DNA from: Corydoras sp. C115 | Taxonomy: Eukaryota; Chordata; Actinopteri; Siluriformes; Callichthyidae | Assembly (NCBI GenBank): GCA_019802505.1 | Contig: JAFMOC010000024.1 | Location: 804,001-868,000 of the forward strand | Direction of reading: 5' to 3' | DNA: 64,000 nt | In this document: piece by piece, positions 20,463 through 31,268 of the stretch | How positions within the stretch are numbered: the stretch's first letter is position 1 | How the letters are laid out: every line of letters begins with the position of its first letter | Translations under genes and position numbers: made by a program | The notes under the pieces: model-generated | The model's input: the letters and a program-made list of their open reading frames with translations, nothing else | Told to the model about the DNA's origin: nothing | Databases searched by the model: none

Positions 20463-20822
20463 TCCATCCATTATCTTCCGCTTTATCCTATATTAGGGTC
20501 GCGGGGGGGGTTCCCCATTCCCATCCAAGGGAGAAAGTTTCTGGCGCTGGGCAGAACCCCAGGACACCCAGGACAGGACGCCAATCTATCGCTGGGCACA
20601 CACTCACTCACATAGACACACACAAACACACTCTATATGGGGCAATTTGGAAAACTCAATTGACTTGATCCATGTTTTTGGACTGTGGGAGGAAACCGGA
20701 GAACCCGGAGGAAACCCACGCGGACCCGGGGAGAACATGGAAACTCCACACAGATGGGGATTCGAACCAGGAATCCCTAGCGCTGAGAGGAGAACATGCT
20801 AACCACTAAGCCACCGTGCCCC
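20463..20822 (-). mobile_element. SINE-A, near full length
   Basis: Tail CATCCATCCATTATCTTCCGC to head AACCACTAAGCCACCGTGCCCCCC, with a G-run and a small ACCCCAGGACACCCAGGACAGG duplication. A GGAACC motif on each side may be a short target duplication. Confidence 0.87.
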
Positions 20823-21530
20823 CCTGTAAGGGAACCGAAAAGAGAATATGAGACATAAACACTATGGAGAAATAAACTGGATGGGAGGAAACTGGAGAAC
20901 CCAGAGTAAACCCACCAGGATATGGGAAGGGGAGAACCTGAAAACTCCACCCGGATCGAGTTCCATGGTGATGCATTGGCACCATGTTCTGGGTGTATCT
21001 GCTCGAATTGTTCTCCCCCTGCATGGACATGGGAACCCCCCTATATACACACACACAAACACTATTTGGATCATTCAAGTGACCTTGATCCATGGTTTTG
21101 GACTGTGGGAGGAAACTGGAGAATCCAGAGGAAACCCACAGGGACAACATGGAAACTATGGAGAAATTAAACTAAATGGCTTAAACAGCATGTTTTAGTT
21201 ACACCAATTCATCTCATCTCATTATCTTCTGCTTAATCCTTTACTAGGGTCGCATGAGGGCGGAGTGGGGAGGGGGTTCCCATGTCCATGCAGGGGAGAA
21301 CGTTCCAGGGCGCTGGGCAGATACACCCAGGACAGGGCGCCAATCTATCGTTGGGCGCACACACACACACACACTATATAGGGCAATTTAGATCCAGCCA
21401 GTTCACTTGAATCCATGTTTTGGACCGTGGGAGGAAACTGGATGACCCGGAAGAACCCCACACGGACATAGGGAGAACATGTTAACTCAAGCCAAATTTG
21501 GTGGCGAATAACTAAGCCACCATGCCGCCT
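20823..21530. mobile_element. Older SINE-A mosaic
   Basis: - oriented pieces at about 20880-20965 and 21075-21160 flank a + piece (about 20966-21045). A more complete - copy occupies 21211-21529 and ends AACTAAGCCACCATGCCGCC. All are diverged from the SINE-A consensus. Confidence 0.7.
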
Positions 21531-21585
21531 AGTGTAATATACTGTATATACTGTAATATATATTGTAAATGTTAGTAAGTTTTTG

Positions 21586-21845
21586 GGTGGGGTAGCTCAG
21601 TGGTTAGGGTGTAGGGCTATCAAGGTTGGGGTTCAAATCTCAAGTGCACTTAAGTTGCCAACACCCTGTATATAGATCGGACATGAAATCTCCAGATGGA
21701 TTGGATGTCCAGTGATGGATTGGCACCCTGTTCTGGGTGTATCTTCTCAGCGCCGAAATGTTTACCCCTTGATGGACATTAGAACCCCCCCCCCCCCCCA
21801 TTTACCCTAGTAGAGGATTAAGTGGAAGGTAATGAGATGAGACCT
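21586..21845 (+). mobile_element. SINE-V head fused to SINE-A 3' part
   Basis: GGTAGCTCAGTGGTTAGGGTG and GGGGTTCAAATC (21586-21670) are a SINE-V head. From about 21680 the sequence is the SINE-A 3' half (CCAGTGATGGATTGGCACCC, a C-run, AGGATTAAGTGGAAGGTAATGAGATGAG). Confidence 0.78.
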
Positions 21846-21966
21846 TTAGTTTTGAATCAGATCTACAGTTGCATTGTACAAATGACCTTATTTCACAATA
21901 CGAGATATGGGGCATTTGCATACATTGTTGCACCTTGTATTGATGATGATGATGATAGAGTCAAAA

Positions 21967-22316
21967 CATCCATCCATCCATCATCTTCCACTTTATCCTC
22001 TAGTAGGGTTGCGGGGGGGGTTCCCCATGCCCATCCAGGGGAGAACGTTTCGGGCGCTGGGCAGATACACCCAGGACAGGGCGCCAATCTATCGCTGGGC
22101 ACACACACACACACTCATACGCACACTCTATATGGGGCAATTTTGGAGAATTCAATTGACTTGATCCATGTTTTTGGACTGTGGGAGGAAACCGGAGAAC
22201 CGGGAGGAAACCCACGCGGACACGGGGAGAACATGGAAACTCCACCCAGATTGGGATTCGAACCAGGAATCCCTAGTGCTGAGAGGAGAACATGCTAACC
22301 ACTAAGCCACCGTGCC
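21967..22316 (-). mobile_element. SINE-A, full length
   Basis: Tail CATCCATCCATCATCTTCC, G-run, GGGAGAACGTTTCGGGCGCTGGG, CA-rich part, core, box B (GGATTCGAACC) and head CCACTAAGCCACCGTGCC are all present and close to consensus. Long frames on both strands here are SINE translations. Confidence 0.92.
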
Positions 22317-22682
22317 GATGTTGATGTTGGAGAGGATTAAGAACAGTGCATCATGGATATCATGGAACGAGCATCCTTAAATCTGCCCATTTCAGCAGGA
22401 ATGTTAAAGGTGTGGATGTGACATGCTGGACATCCAGGTTCTCAGCTGTCTTCATTTTATTGTCCCGTAACAACATTGCTGAGCCTCGACCCGACCAGCT
22501 GGAGCAACACGACTTTAAAACACTCGACATTTGAATCGGTGACATTTATTTTTAGTTAGGCAGTGTGTTTTTGGATGCTGCTGGTTCATACGGGGGGCAA
22601 GCATTTTATTTAATGTTCCAGCTTTCCTTTAACTCCAAGAGAATTGGAGGAACAGCAGACGGTGTGTCTGCTACTGACCTGG
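22317..22682. other. Low-copy spacer
   Basis: No recognised repeat. Short frames on both strands (about 22346-22545) overlap each other and show no domain, so they are probably chance. Confidence 0.4.
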
Positions 22683-24150
22683 AGTCTGTCTGTCTGTTGG
22701 TCTTATGGTCTGTCCTGTTAATCGATCCATCTATTAATCTGTGATCTATTGTTTGGTTGGTCTTCCGGTCTGTCTGTCTGTCGGAATGTCTGTCTTTTGG
22801 TTTGTCTGTCAGTCATTCACACGGTCTGTTTCTTGGTCTGTCTGTTAATCCATCGACCCATGCACCTGTGATCTATTGGTCGTTCGGTCTTCTGGTCTGC
22901 CTGTCTGTCAGTCTTTTGAATTGTCTTTTTGTCGCTCTGTCTGTTAATCTCTTGATCGATCCATCCATCAGTTATCTACTGGTCTGTCTGTTGGTCTTTC
23001 GTTCTGTCTGTCAGTCGGTCAGTTTTTGAATCTATCTGTAAATCCATCCATCAGTGATATATTGGTCAGCCTGTCAGTCTTCCAGTCTTTCTACCTTCTG
23101 TCTATCAGTCTTTCTGTCTTCCTGCCTGTCAGTATTCCAGTCTGTCTGTCTAGCTGCCAGTCTGTCTGCCTATCTAGCCTCAAGTCTGTCTGCCTGTAAA
23201 GCTTCCAGTCTGTCTGCCTGTCGAGCTTCCAGTCTGTCTGCCTGTCGAGCTTCCAGTCTGTCTGCCTGTCGAGCTTCCAGTCTGTCTGCCTGTCGAGCTT
23301 CCAGTCTGTCTGACTGTCTGTCGAGCTTCCAGTCCGCCTGTCGAGCATCCAATCTGTCTGCCTGTCGAGCTTCCAGTCTGTCTGTCTGCCTGTCGAGCAT
23401 CCAATCTGTCTGCCTGTCGAGCTTCCAGTCTGTCTGTCTGCCTGTCGAGCTTCCAGTCTGTCTGTCTGCCTGTCGAACTTCCAGTCTGTATGCCTGCCTG
23501 TCTTTCACTCTGTCAATCAGTCTTCCAGTCTGTTTGCCTGTCGAGCTTCCAGTCTGCCTGTCTGCCTGTCTAGCTTCCAGTCTGCCTGTCTGCCTGTCTA
23601 GCTTCCAGTCTGCCTGTCTGCCTGTCTAGCTTCCAGTCTGTCTGTCTGCCTGCCTGCCTGTCGAGCTTCCAGTCTGCCTTCCTGCCTGCCTGTCTTTCAC
23701 TCTGTCTATCAGTCTTCCAGTCTGTCAGCCTGTCCAGCTTCCAGTCTGTCTGTCTGCCTGTCTGTCTCTTTCACTCTGTCCATCAGTCTTCCAGTCTGTC
23801 TGTCGAGCTTCCAGTCTGTCTGTCTGCCTGTCTGTCTTTCACTCTGTCTATCAGTCTTCCAGTCTGTCTGTCGAGCCTCCAGTCTGTCTGTCTGCCTGTC
23901 TGTCTTTCACTCTGTCTATCAGTCTTCCATTCTGTCGGTCTGTCTGTCGAGCTTCCAGTCTGTCTGTCTGCCTGTCTGTCTCTTTCACTCTGTCCATCAG
24001 TCTTCCAGCCTGTCTGTACGTCTATCGGTCTTTCACTGTCTGTCGTTTTTCAGTTTTTCTGTCATTGTGTCTGTAAATCTAACTCTCCATCCATCGGTGA
24101 TCTATCAATCGGTCTGTCGGTCTGTCTGTCTGTCTGTCCCTCTGTCCTTC
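22683..24150 (+). repeat. CTGT-derived minisatellite with 24-bp and ~70-bp periods
   Basis: The whole stretch is built from TCTG/CTGT words. At 23178-23330 it becomes a regular 24-bp array (CCTGTCGAGCTTCCAGTCTGTCTG). At 23693-24000 a larger unit containing TCTTTCACTCTGTC and ATCAGTCTTCCA recurs at about 23693, 23767, 23835, 23903 and 23981 (68-78 bp). Because 24 is a multiple of three, frames on both strands stay open (Cys/Ser-rich on +, Arg/Gln/Asp-rich on -). These are not genes. It ends about 100 bp before the purine tract upstream of the candidate exon. Confidence 0.93.
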
Positions 24151-24253
24151 ATAATACCCTATCAGATGAATTCCTTCCATGACTTTGTGAGTGTTTCTCA
24201 TCCATTCATCCATGTAAATGAGGTGGGCAGTAGAGTAACGCGTTTGGAACCTC

Positions 24254-24365
24254 AGCGCACGAGAGGGAGAGGAGGAGGGAGAGGAGGAGAGAGGGGACGA
24301 GGGGAGAGTGAGTGAAAGGGAGGGATGGATGAAGAGGAGGAGGAGGAGGAGGAGGAGGGGGGGGT
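24254..24365 (+). promoter_or_regulatory. Homopurine tract upstream of candidate exon
   Basis: About 110 bp almost entirely of A and G (GAGAGGGAGAGGAGG-type, then (GAG)n and a G-run), followed by TTTAAACG. Such GA-rich tracts occur next to many vertebrate promoters and can form triplex DNA. Promoter function here is inferred only from the adjacent CpG-rich block. Confidence 0.45.
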
Positions 24366-24491
24366 TTAAACGCTGTGCAGTGGAGTAATGCCGTCCACTC
24401 TGACTGTACCGCGCTCCTGCCTCCCGTTCAGTCAACTGAAAGCGGCGGAACAGAGCGCACGCCTTCCCAGAGACCTGCAGCCATCCAGGCG

Positions 24492-24597
24492 GAGAACCCG
24501 GTCTGGAGAACCCGATCTGGAGAACCAGGTCCGGAGAACCCGAACTGGAGAACCCGATCTGGAAAACCAGGTCCGGAGACCCCGATCTGGAGAACCG
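24492..24597 (+). repeat. 14-bp minisatellite with 42-bp higher-order period
   Basis: Seven and a half consecutive 14-bp units (GAGAACCCGATCTG and variants) start at 24492. Variant type B (GAGAACCAGGTCCG-like) falls at units 3 and 6, so the array has a 3 x 14 = 42-bp higher-order repeat. It lies within the CpG-rich candidate 5' UTR, where it gives a repeating Pro/Arg/Thr-rich translation in two frames. Confidence 0.88.
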
Positions 24598-24874
24598 TGC
24601 CTTCTCTCAATGACCATCCTGCCCCAACGCGGCGCGTGTCCGTGCCCGTGCTCAGGACACCGCGGCCGCGTCTGAGCCAAAAGACCCGAACCCGATCGGT
24701 GCCGTCCGTCCTTCTGCCACCTTCACGAGCCAACTGACAGCGATTGGAAGATATACTTGCAGCGCCGACGCTTTTTTTTTTGTCGGTTCCAGTGAAGGTC
24801 GGGGCAGATTGCTGTGGATATTTGGAGCACAAGGGGGGCAAACTGGCATCGAGCTCCACCACATCGGCGCAGGG

Positions 24875-24903
24875 ATGCTCTGCGGGTCAGCGCTCGCTCT
24901 GAG
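24875..24903 (+). CDS. Possible start of coding sequence (first 9 codons, partial)
   Basis: The last ATG before the splice donor reads MLCGSALAL, then two bases (AG) before GTGAGT, so the exon would end in phase 2. The sequence is short and hydrophobic, as at the start of a signal peptide. The -3 base is G (acceptable context) and +4 is C (weak). The gene cannot be identified from nine residues. The ATG may equally lie in a 5' UTR, with translation starting in a later exon. Confidence 0.22.
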
Positions 24904-25239
24904 GTGAGTGGTGTTGCGGGATGCGGGGCATGCGGTTCGATCGCTGCGTAAAAGCGCGTTGACGGCACGCGGAGATTGTGGATCGGAATACCAATGCATT
25001 CCCCACGCGGCTTTGACGGCTGCGTTAACTCCAGCTGACAGCTCGCTTATATGAATAGCCCACTTGTACTCAGATGACCTGGATGAACTTGCTGCATTTG
25101 CTCTGGTAGTCTACCTGTGGACATGATGCTGGATGCTGGGACAAAGTGATGCTGCCAGGAAATCCATCCATCCATCCATCTATACATTCAGAAGATCCAT
25201 CTTTGACCATAGTGACCATTTGCCCCATTGACAGACAGC

Positions 25240-25309
<70 letters not shown>

Positions 25310-26367
25310 TAGCTAGAGAGATGGATAGGTACTAAATAACATGCCATTTGCTATAAAAACTACTCCTCTTTGCTCATGCAACTTAAGCTGAAACTTGCCG
25401 CCAGACAACCTTGAAAACAGCTGAACAACCTTGGCCACATTGCAGCTTTTAAAGGCGTCAAGGAATCCTCTCTGACTTATTGTGCTTCCACATTTCTCTA
25501 TTGTTCTGCACAGTTTGCGTTTTCTAGTTCCATTGCTCCAACACTGTGTGAGGCACACAACCCATAAAGGTTTTAGCTTATTGAAAAGACAAGAAGGTGC
25601 ATGATGATTTTCCAAGCATTCTTTCCAGCAGCGCACGAGCAGCTATGGGCTGTCCGCAAACCTTCAATTAACTTCACCCAGCGCTCTCATTCAGCCACTG
25701 TCCAGATTCACAGTAAGCAAAAGTTGTTGTGAGAAGGAATTGCCGAGCATTTGCATTAGAATGACCGACATCTGCTGCGGACAGAAAGGATCATGGAAAT
25801 GGGTAGAAGCAGGGACCGAATTAAAGCCTCAGTGCTTCAAAGTTAGAGTTAATGTGAAGTGTGTTGTGGCTTGACTTATCTGTCTGACTTTATTCGAGGG
25901 AATGTGTTAATAATACGTTTAGAGTGCATTCTTTATCAATACTCTAGCTGTGAGGCAATAAGTTAAAACCGTACAGTATTTAATACCCCAACACTTCGGT
26001 GCGTGTGTAATAATAAGAAGTTACACACACTGATATTTCAAGGGTTTCTTATGATCTGATTGCGACACATGCTCACCATCACATTGCTTTGAATAATACG
26101 ACATTGCCTTCATTGCATTTGATCATAAGCCAATTATTTCCTCATTTCTGCAATTTAAGTGCCCTGTTACTTGGCTTTGTCATTCTGAAATGCTGGTGTC
26201 ATTAGAGAAGATCAATCGGAACATTCAGTCCATTCAGATAATCTGTGGACTAAATAAAGCAGTTTAGAATATTTACAAGTCAGCCAGTGTTTTGATGAAA
26301 TAAAGTCATAGAGTGATAAAGTGATCTATTTTGACTACAGTGCTTACACAGAGGAATTAGTCCTCCA
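24904..26367. other. Low-copy DNA downstream of the candidate donor
   Basis: If the exon is real this is the start of intron 1. Apart from a TA microsatellite it contains no recognised repeat. The - frame at 25313-25636 shows no known domain. Balanced composition and absence of SINE-A make it a candidate for regulatory elements. Confidence 0.4.
25243..25309. repeat. (TA)n microsatellite
   Basis: An uninterrupted TA run of about 65 bp. Confidence 0.97.
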
Positions 26368-26595
26368 CATTTAATGTATCCGAGCAGTGAAACTCACACA
26401 CACACACACACTGGGAAAGTGAGCACATGTGCCCGGAGCGGTGGGCAGCCCTGTATACGGTGCCCGGGGAGCAATCGAGGTTAGAAGCCTTGCCCAAGGG
26501 CACTTTATCCATGATATTTGGTGGAACTGGGAATTGAACCAGGATCTTTGGGTCACAAGGCTGGTTCCTTAACCACAAACCTATGATTGTCCCTG
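26368..26595 (-). mobile_element. SINE-C (tRNA-derived)
   Basis: In reverse complement: a tRNA-like head (GTGGTTAAGGAACCAGCC, box B GGTTCAATTCCC), a middle GTGCCCTTGGGCAAGGC and TTGCTCCCCGGGC, then CCACCGCTCCGGGCACATGTG, a GT run and GTTTCACTGCTCGGATACATTAAATG. The middle and 3' part match 63830-64000. The paired appearance supports a distinct SINE family with a TTAAATG end. Confidence 0.8.
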
Positions 26596-27548
26596 TATTG
26601 CATTATTCATATTATAAAAATTTGGAAAAGAGGACATAGATGCTGTTGTTGTTGTTATTATTATTATTATTAATAAATTATTTTTAAATAATATATAATA
26701 AAAAAAATTACACCCGCCTCATTTAAAGTGTATAACGGCAACTATTAATTGATTATTTCTGTAATAACCCACATATTAATTGCTTAAAAATGTCTGCTCA
26801 AAGATTTTTGAAATTGCTAACATTACAGAAAGTACCTTTAACCTTAAAATTAGCTTTAGAAATGTAGTATTGATGGTTAAATATTATTTAAAAACTTTAT
26901 TACTTTAACTTTATTAATTAAAAACTGTTGGTATTATTCCGAGTCACATGGCCAATAAAATAAGGATGGATGGATGGGTGAACCGTGTTAACTTATTCTC
27001 GCCAGTAAAGGCAGTAGAGATGCAAAGTGACAACTGAGCATTCCCCCATCACTGTCTTTAATCAATGAGGTTAAGTACACAAAGCCGAGGGGTCAGGACT
27101 CGCCGGCACTTTTCGTCGTCGTCCTTTCTGCCTGGTGCTGTTTACCGAGAACGTCAGCGGATCGCCCGTCAAGCTTTTCACACTTGGTCAAATAAAAGCT
27201 CCCAACTCTCTAAGTCTCCTCACAGCATGAGCCTCTTCGGTTGGATTTGAATGCTCAGTCAGATTGTCAAATAAGCCCTCCAGCCTGCGATGCCCGGACG
27301 CATGATATCGATTTGCGTGTGTCAATCCGACTCGTTAAATGTTTTCCGGAGGCTAATTGGCGGGAATTATATGCTTACGAGGCTTTCGTTCGGTTCCGAC
27401 TTTGGAAGGGTTTGTGTTTCTTCGCCAATGCCTCATCCTCATGCCTCTGATTTGTTAAAATGCGTATCAAATCTCATAATTACCCATGTACCCTTCCCTT
27501 CTCGATGGTGACCACTTCTCGCCACTGAGCGTCGAGTCATTCCATGAC
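26596..27548. other. Low-copy DNA
   Basis: The left part (26640-26950) is very AT-rich. From about 27050 to 27530 the sequence is GC-balanced with several CpGs and no recognised repeat. Short overlapping frames (27065-27511) lack domains. Confidence 0.4.
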
Positions 27549-27867
27549 CCAATAGCGCCACCTACAGATTCCTTTGTTAAGGGACAGGCTACTGATTGTC
27601 GCCTTTGAATCCTGAGACACTGAAACGAATCGGGTAATGGCATCATTTTCCGTTCTGTGCTTGGCACTATGTTAGCGGTGCGTCCAAGGTCGCTGGGTCA
27701 ATAGCGCCACCTATGGATTTCAAGCGAATCAAGAACACTTCGTTAAGCGACAGGCTACTGATTGCCGCCTTTGAATCCCTAGACACTGAAACAAATCGGT
27801 TAATGACATCATTTTCCATTCTGTGTTTGGCATTATGTTAGCGGTACGTCCAAGGTCGCTGGGTCAT
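27549..27867. repeat. Tandem duplication of ~150-170 bp
   Basis: The block beginning AATAGCGCCACCTA at 27551 recurs at 27700. Shared segments include GACAGGCTACTGATTG (27583 and 27749), TTTGAATCC, ACACTGAAACRAATCGG, CATCATTTTCC and TTAGCGGTRCGTCCAAGGTCG. The second copy carries an extra 17-20 bp (CAAGCGAATCAAGAACACTT). Copies differ at several bases, so the duplication is not very recent. No coding role seen. Confidence 0.9.
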
Positions 27868-28594
27868 GGGCCCGCCGCTGCTTGTTTACTCACCTGCTGG
27901 GATACCAGGGAGTGTGGCACCACTTCGGATCTTCCCGGGCCTCTCGCTATCCTCCCCTCACTCTTCCTTTACACCTCCCAGTGGGCTCGCCCCTGTTTAG
28001 CCTGAGAGATTCTGACAAGGCGCTGTGCATGCAGCCGGAATCCTTGACCTATTTCCTAATGAGTGAACAGTATAAACTCTGTGTGTGTGTGTGTGTGGTG
28101 GGGGTGGTATTACACAATTTCTGATGTTGCTTTTTTCTATGTAAGTGTGAATTTAGGTGTTTGCCTGGTTTTGATGTGTCTAGTCATGTTTCCCTCTTGA
28201 AAGCTTTGTGCCCAGGGTATTTTGTGTTCTTCTCGCCAGTTCAGCTGTCATAACTGAGATCTTTATCACTCTGACCCTCAGTTGGAGTCGTACCGTCTGA
28301 AACGCGTGCCGTAACATGGGTGAATACTTTATCCAGCCACAAATACAGCTAGAGTGAAGTTGATAACTGGACCAAGCCTCCCTCTGTCTGTGCAGCTTAG
28401 TGTGTAATTTTAAGGTATTCTGGGACACTGAGACCTTGGCATCGGGCTACCTAATTAGGCACTTCCACTGGGGTTCCTTAAATCATCCAGCAGGTACACC
28501 ACAACCATTTAGTCCAAAGCCACTAGTGTCTATCGAACCATTTAATACATTTTACCTTTAATACGTTCAGCAGAATTAACTTTGATATAAGTTG
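27868..28594. other. Low-copy DNA, no gene seen
   Basis: Contains a (GT)n run at about 28080-28097. No recognised repeat otherwise. Confidence 0.4.
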
Positions 28595-28596
28595 CA

Positions 28597-29130
28597 GGGT
28601 GGCATGGTGACTTAGTGGTTAGCATGTCCCCCTTTCAGCTTTGGGGTTCTAGGTTTGAATCCCAATCTGGGTGGAGTCATGTTCTTCTTGTGTCCGCATG
28701 GGTTTCCTCCGGGTTCTCTATTTTCCTCCCACAGTCCAAAAACATGGATTCGATGTAATATTTAATGCCCCTTATACTATGTTTGGGTGTGTCTGTATGA
28801 GTGAGTGTGTGCCCAGCGATAGATTGGCGTCCTGTCCTGGGTGTATCTGCCCAGAGCCCAAAATGTTCTCCCCTGAATGGGCATGGGGAACCCCTCTGCG
28901 ACCCTAGTAACGGATTAAGCGGAAGATAACAAATTAATTAATTTTGGAGATGACTCCAGGGGAGAACGGTAAGTGCACCCAGGATAGGACGGCAATCCAA
29001 TGGGAGAAACGGGAGAACCCATAGAAAACCCATACGGACTCAGGGAGAACATGAAAAGTTCACCAAGTTTGGGATTCAAACCTGGATCCCCAACATTGAG
29101 AGGTGGATGTGCTAACCACTACACTGATTC
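28597..29130. mobile_element. SINE-A (+) followed by a SINE-A (-) fragment
   Basis: The + copy (28597-28935) runs from GGGTGGCATGGTGACTTAGTGG to GGATTAAGCGGAAGATAAC. The - fragment (about 28950-29130) carries GACTCCAGGGGAGAACGG, GGGAGAACCCATAG and a head GTGCTAACCACTACACTG. Confidence 0.83.
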
Positions 29131-30595
29131 CTGGTCCCACCAAGTTCCACGCTAGGTCCACTCTCTTTTCAATCCTATTATTTGACATGCTATCTCTTCT
29201 TGCAATGTTTAATCGTGACAGTCAATTTGATGTTCTAGCTATACTACAGCTACCTGTGACTTTGCAAGTCGGTTTAAGAATGATGACTAAAAATGATATT
29301 CATGGGGTGTGTATACTACAGCAGAGGGTAGAAGAGTGCTCTTAAGCAAAATGACGACGTAATGTTTCACAACCTTCATCATCTTGAGTGCTAGCTCATT
29401 GTCTTATTTCAGATTGATGGCCCCAGACGTCAAATACGAAATGTTTTAATATGAGCAACACATGACACCAAAGACAAAAATCAATGCACCCTGCACCCGG
29501 TTCTGCGGCACAAGCTCAACTGAGCCGCGTAATAAAGACTGGCCTGCTAAGATATGTAGTAAGAGAGCAATATCTGTCAGAAGCATGACACAGAGGGATG
29601 CTGGAGGGCGATGTGTGTGTTTTGTGGTGTGTGTGTGTGTATTTGTGTGTGTATTTGTTGGGGGATTTTTAGGTGGGTGACAGAAACTGCCTATGAGGGA
29701 CAGCTAGAGAGAAATGAGACAGGCCGAGATAAGCAAAGTACATAAAAATCAAAGAAAAACAAACACACACCAAAGAAAAGGACTGATGAGACTGAAGGAA
29801 AGAGGTTAAATGCAAGAGACGTGTCCACTCCACCAGGCGTCTCGATTTCTCTGCCCTGCAGCCGCCAAAATAAAAGCTTTTGTTTGGATATTCGCTTCGG
29901 CAGATGGAGAAGATGTTAAATCAAACACCCTGAGAAGAGGAGTTAGTAGACCATGATGGAGCGAGCACACATGGAGGCCCGTCCTTTGGGAACACTAACA
30001 GTCCTTAAAAAAAAGAGAGAAAGAAGCCGAAAAACAAAGATGCCACAATAACAGCTCCTAAGCTGTATCGGTCTTGGCTACTTCTTGAGCCGAAGCCTGT
30101 GTTTTTAGGCAATTGACAGTGCCCCATGGCTCTGCAGGGTCCTTGGAGGCTTTATTAAGATGTTAATGGAATTGCCTTCATGACACATTTCCATGGGATG
30201 GATTTACTTGGCTTGCCCATTCTTCAGGGCTTCAGTCTGGCTGCCACGTCCAATACATCAGCGCCTTTCAAACAACAGGTTTTTCCCTCCATTCATGTCC
30301 ACACTCACTACAGTGGGCTCCCTTTGAATTCCCATCCACTGACTCCATATGTTACTGTCTCCCTCTATTTCTTTAGGAGAATAAGCTCAGGAATTATACC
30401 TGTGGGAAATTGAATTAAACAAGCATACAGTGCTGAAAGCATTTTCAAAAAAAAGATAATGAATATGTGAATAATGTGTGAGTAAAAATAAAGAGAATAA
30501 TTGTAATAATAATGACGTTTAATAAAGATCACCTCAGGAATCTCATTATGTCAGCAAGTCATATTATTGATATGGTTAGAAATAAATGGTTTACA
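29131..30595. other. Long repeat-poor block, candidate regulatory DNA
   Basis: About 1.46 kb with only a GT-rich patch (29612-29655). The part from about 30050 to 30410 is well balanced and lacks splice-framed exons, resembling conserved non-coding sequence. The frame at 30180-30413 shows no domain. Confidence 0.4.
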
Positions 30596-30596
30596 G

Positions 30597-31268
30597 GTTC
30601 GAATCCCAATCTGGGTAGAATTTCATGTTGTCCCTGTGTCTGTGCGGGTTTCCTCCAGGTTTTCCGGTTTCCTCCCACAGTCCAAAAACATGGATCAAGG
30701 TTAATTGAATACCCTAAAATGCCCCATATAGAGTGTGTGTCTGTGTATGTGTCTGTGTGAGTGAGTGTGTGCTCAGTGGTAGATCAATTGTGATGGATAG
30801 ATCCACGTTATCCCCTGGATGGACATGGGGAACCCCTCTGCGACCCTAGTAGAGGATAAAGCAGAAGATAATGGATGGATGGATGGATGTTTATAAGTGG
30901 GCGGCATGGTGCCTTAGTGGTTAGTATGTCCACCACTTAACGCTGGGGATCCGGGTTTGAATCCCAATCTGGGTGGAGTTTACGTGTTCTCTCCGTGTCT
31001 GCGTGGGTTTCCTCCAGGTTCTCCAGTTTCCTCCAACAGTCCAAAAACATGGATCAAGGTCAATTGCGTTCTCCAAATTGCCCCATATAGAGTGTGTTTG
31101 TGTATGTCTGTGTGAGTGAGTGTGCCCAGTGATAGATTAGTGTCCTGTCCCTGGTGTATCCGGCCAGCGGCCGAAACGTTCTCCCCGGATGGTCATGGGG
31201 AACCCCCCCCCCCTTCACCCCCGCGACCCCAGTAGAGGATAAAGCGGATGATAATGGATGGATGGACA
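30597..31268 (+). mobile_element. Two SINE-A copies in tandem
   Basis: The first (30597-30890) is head-truncated, starting at box B GGTTCGAATCCC. The second (30899-31268) is near complete from GGGCGGCATGGTGCC to GATAATGGATGGATGG. Both have the core and the C-run. Confidence 0.87.

Larger units (their letters stand above)
24375..24903 (+). other. CpG-rich block, candidate 5' exon ending in a splice donor
   Basis: Markedly richer in GC and CpG than the rest of the window, with many CG dinucleotides from about 24385 to 24960. The boundary CTCTGAG/GTGAGTGG at 24903/24904 is a near-consensus 5' splice site. TTTAAA at about 24364 and pyrimidine-A-pyrimidine sequence near 24395 could be core-promoter elements. 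Overlapping short frames start at 24375 and 24388. They would be upstream ORFs and contain a 14-bp repeat rather than protein domains. I read this as the first exon and 5' UTR of an unidentified + strand gene whose other exons lie outside the window. Confidence 0.45.

Noticed and set aside
23054..23629. 191-codon Ser/Cys/Ala-rich frame, with Arg/Gln/Asp-rich frames opposite
   Set aside because: Produced by a 24-bp tandem repeat whose length is a multiple of three. All frames lack domains.
24375..24737. 120-codon frame with a repeated Trp-Arg-Thr-Arg pattern
   Set aside because: The pattern is the 14-bp minisatellite. A second frame over the same bases is equally open, so these are at best upstream ORFs.
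25313..25636. 107-codon Cys-containing frame on the - strand
   Set aside because: No domain recognised and no transcript signals. Probably chance.
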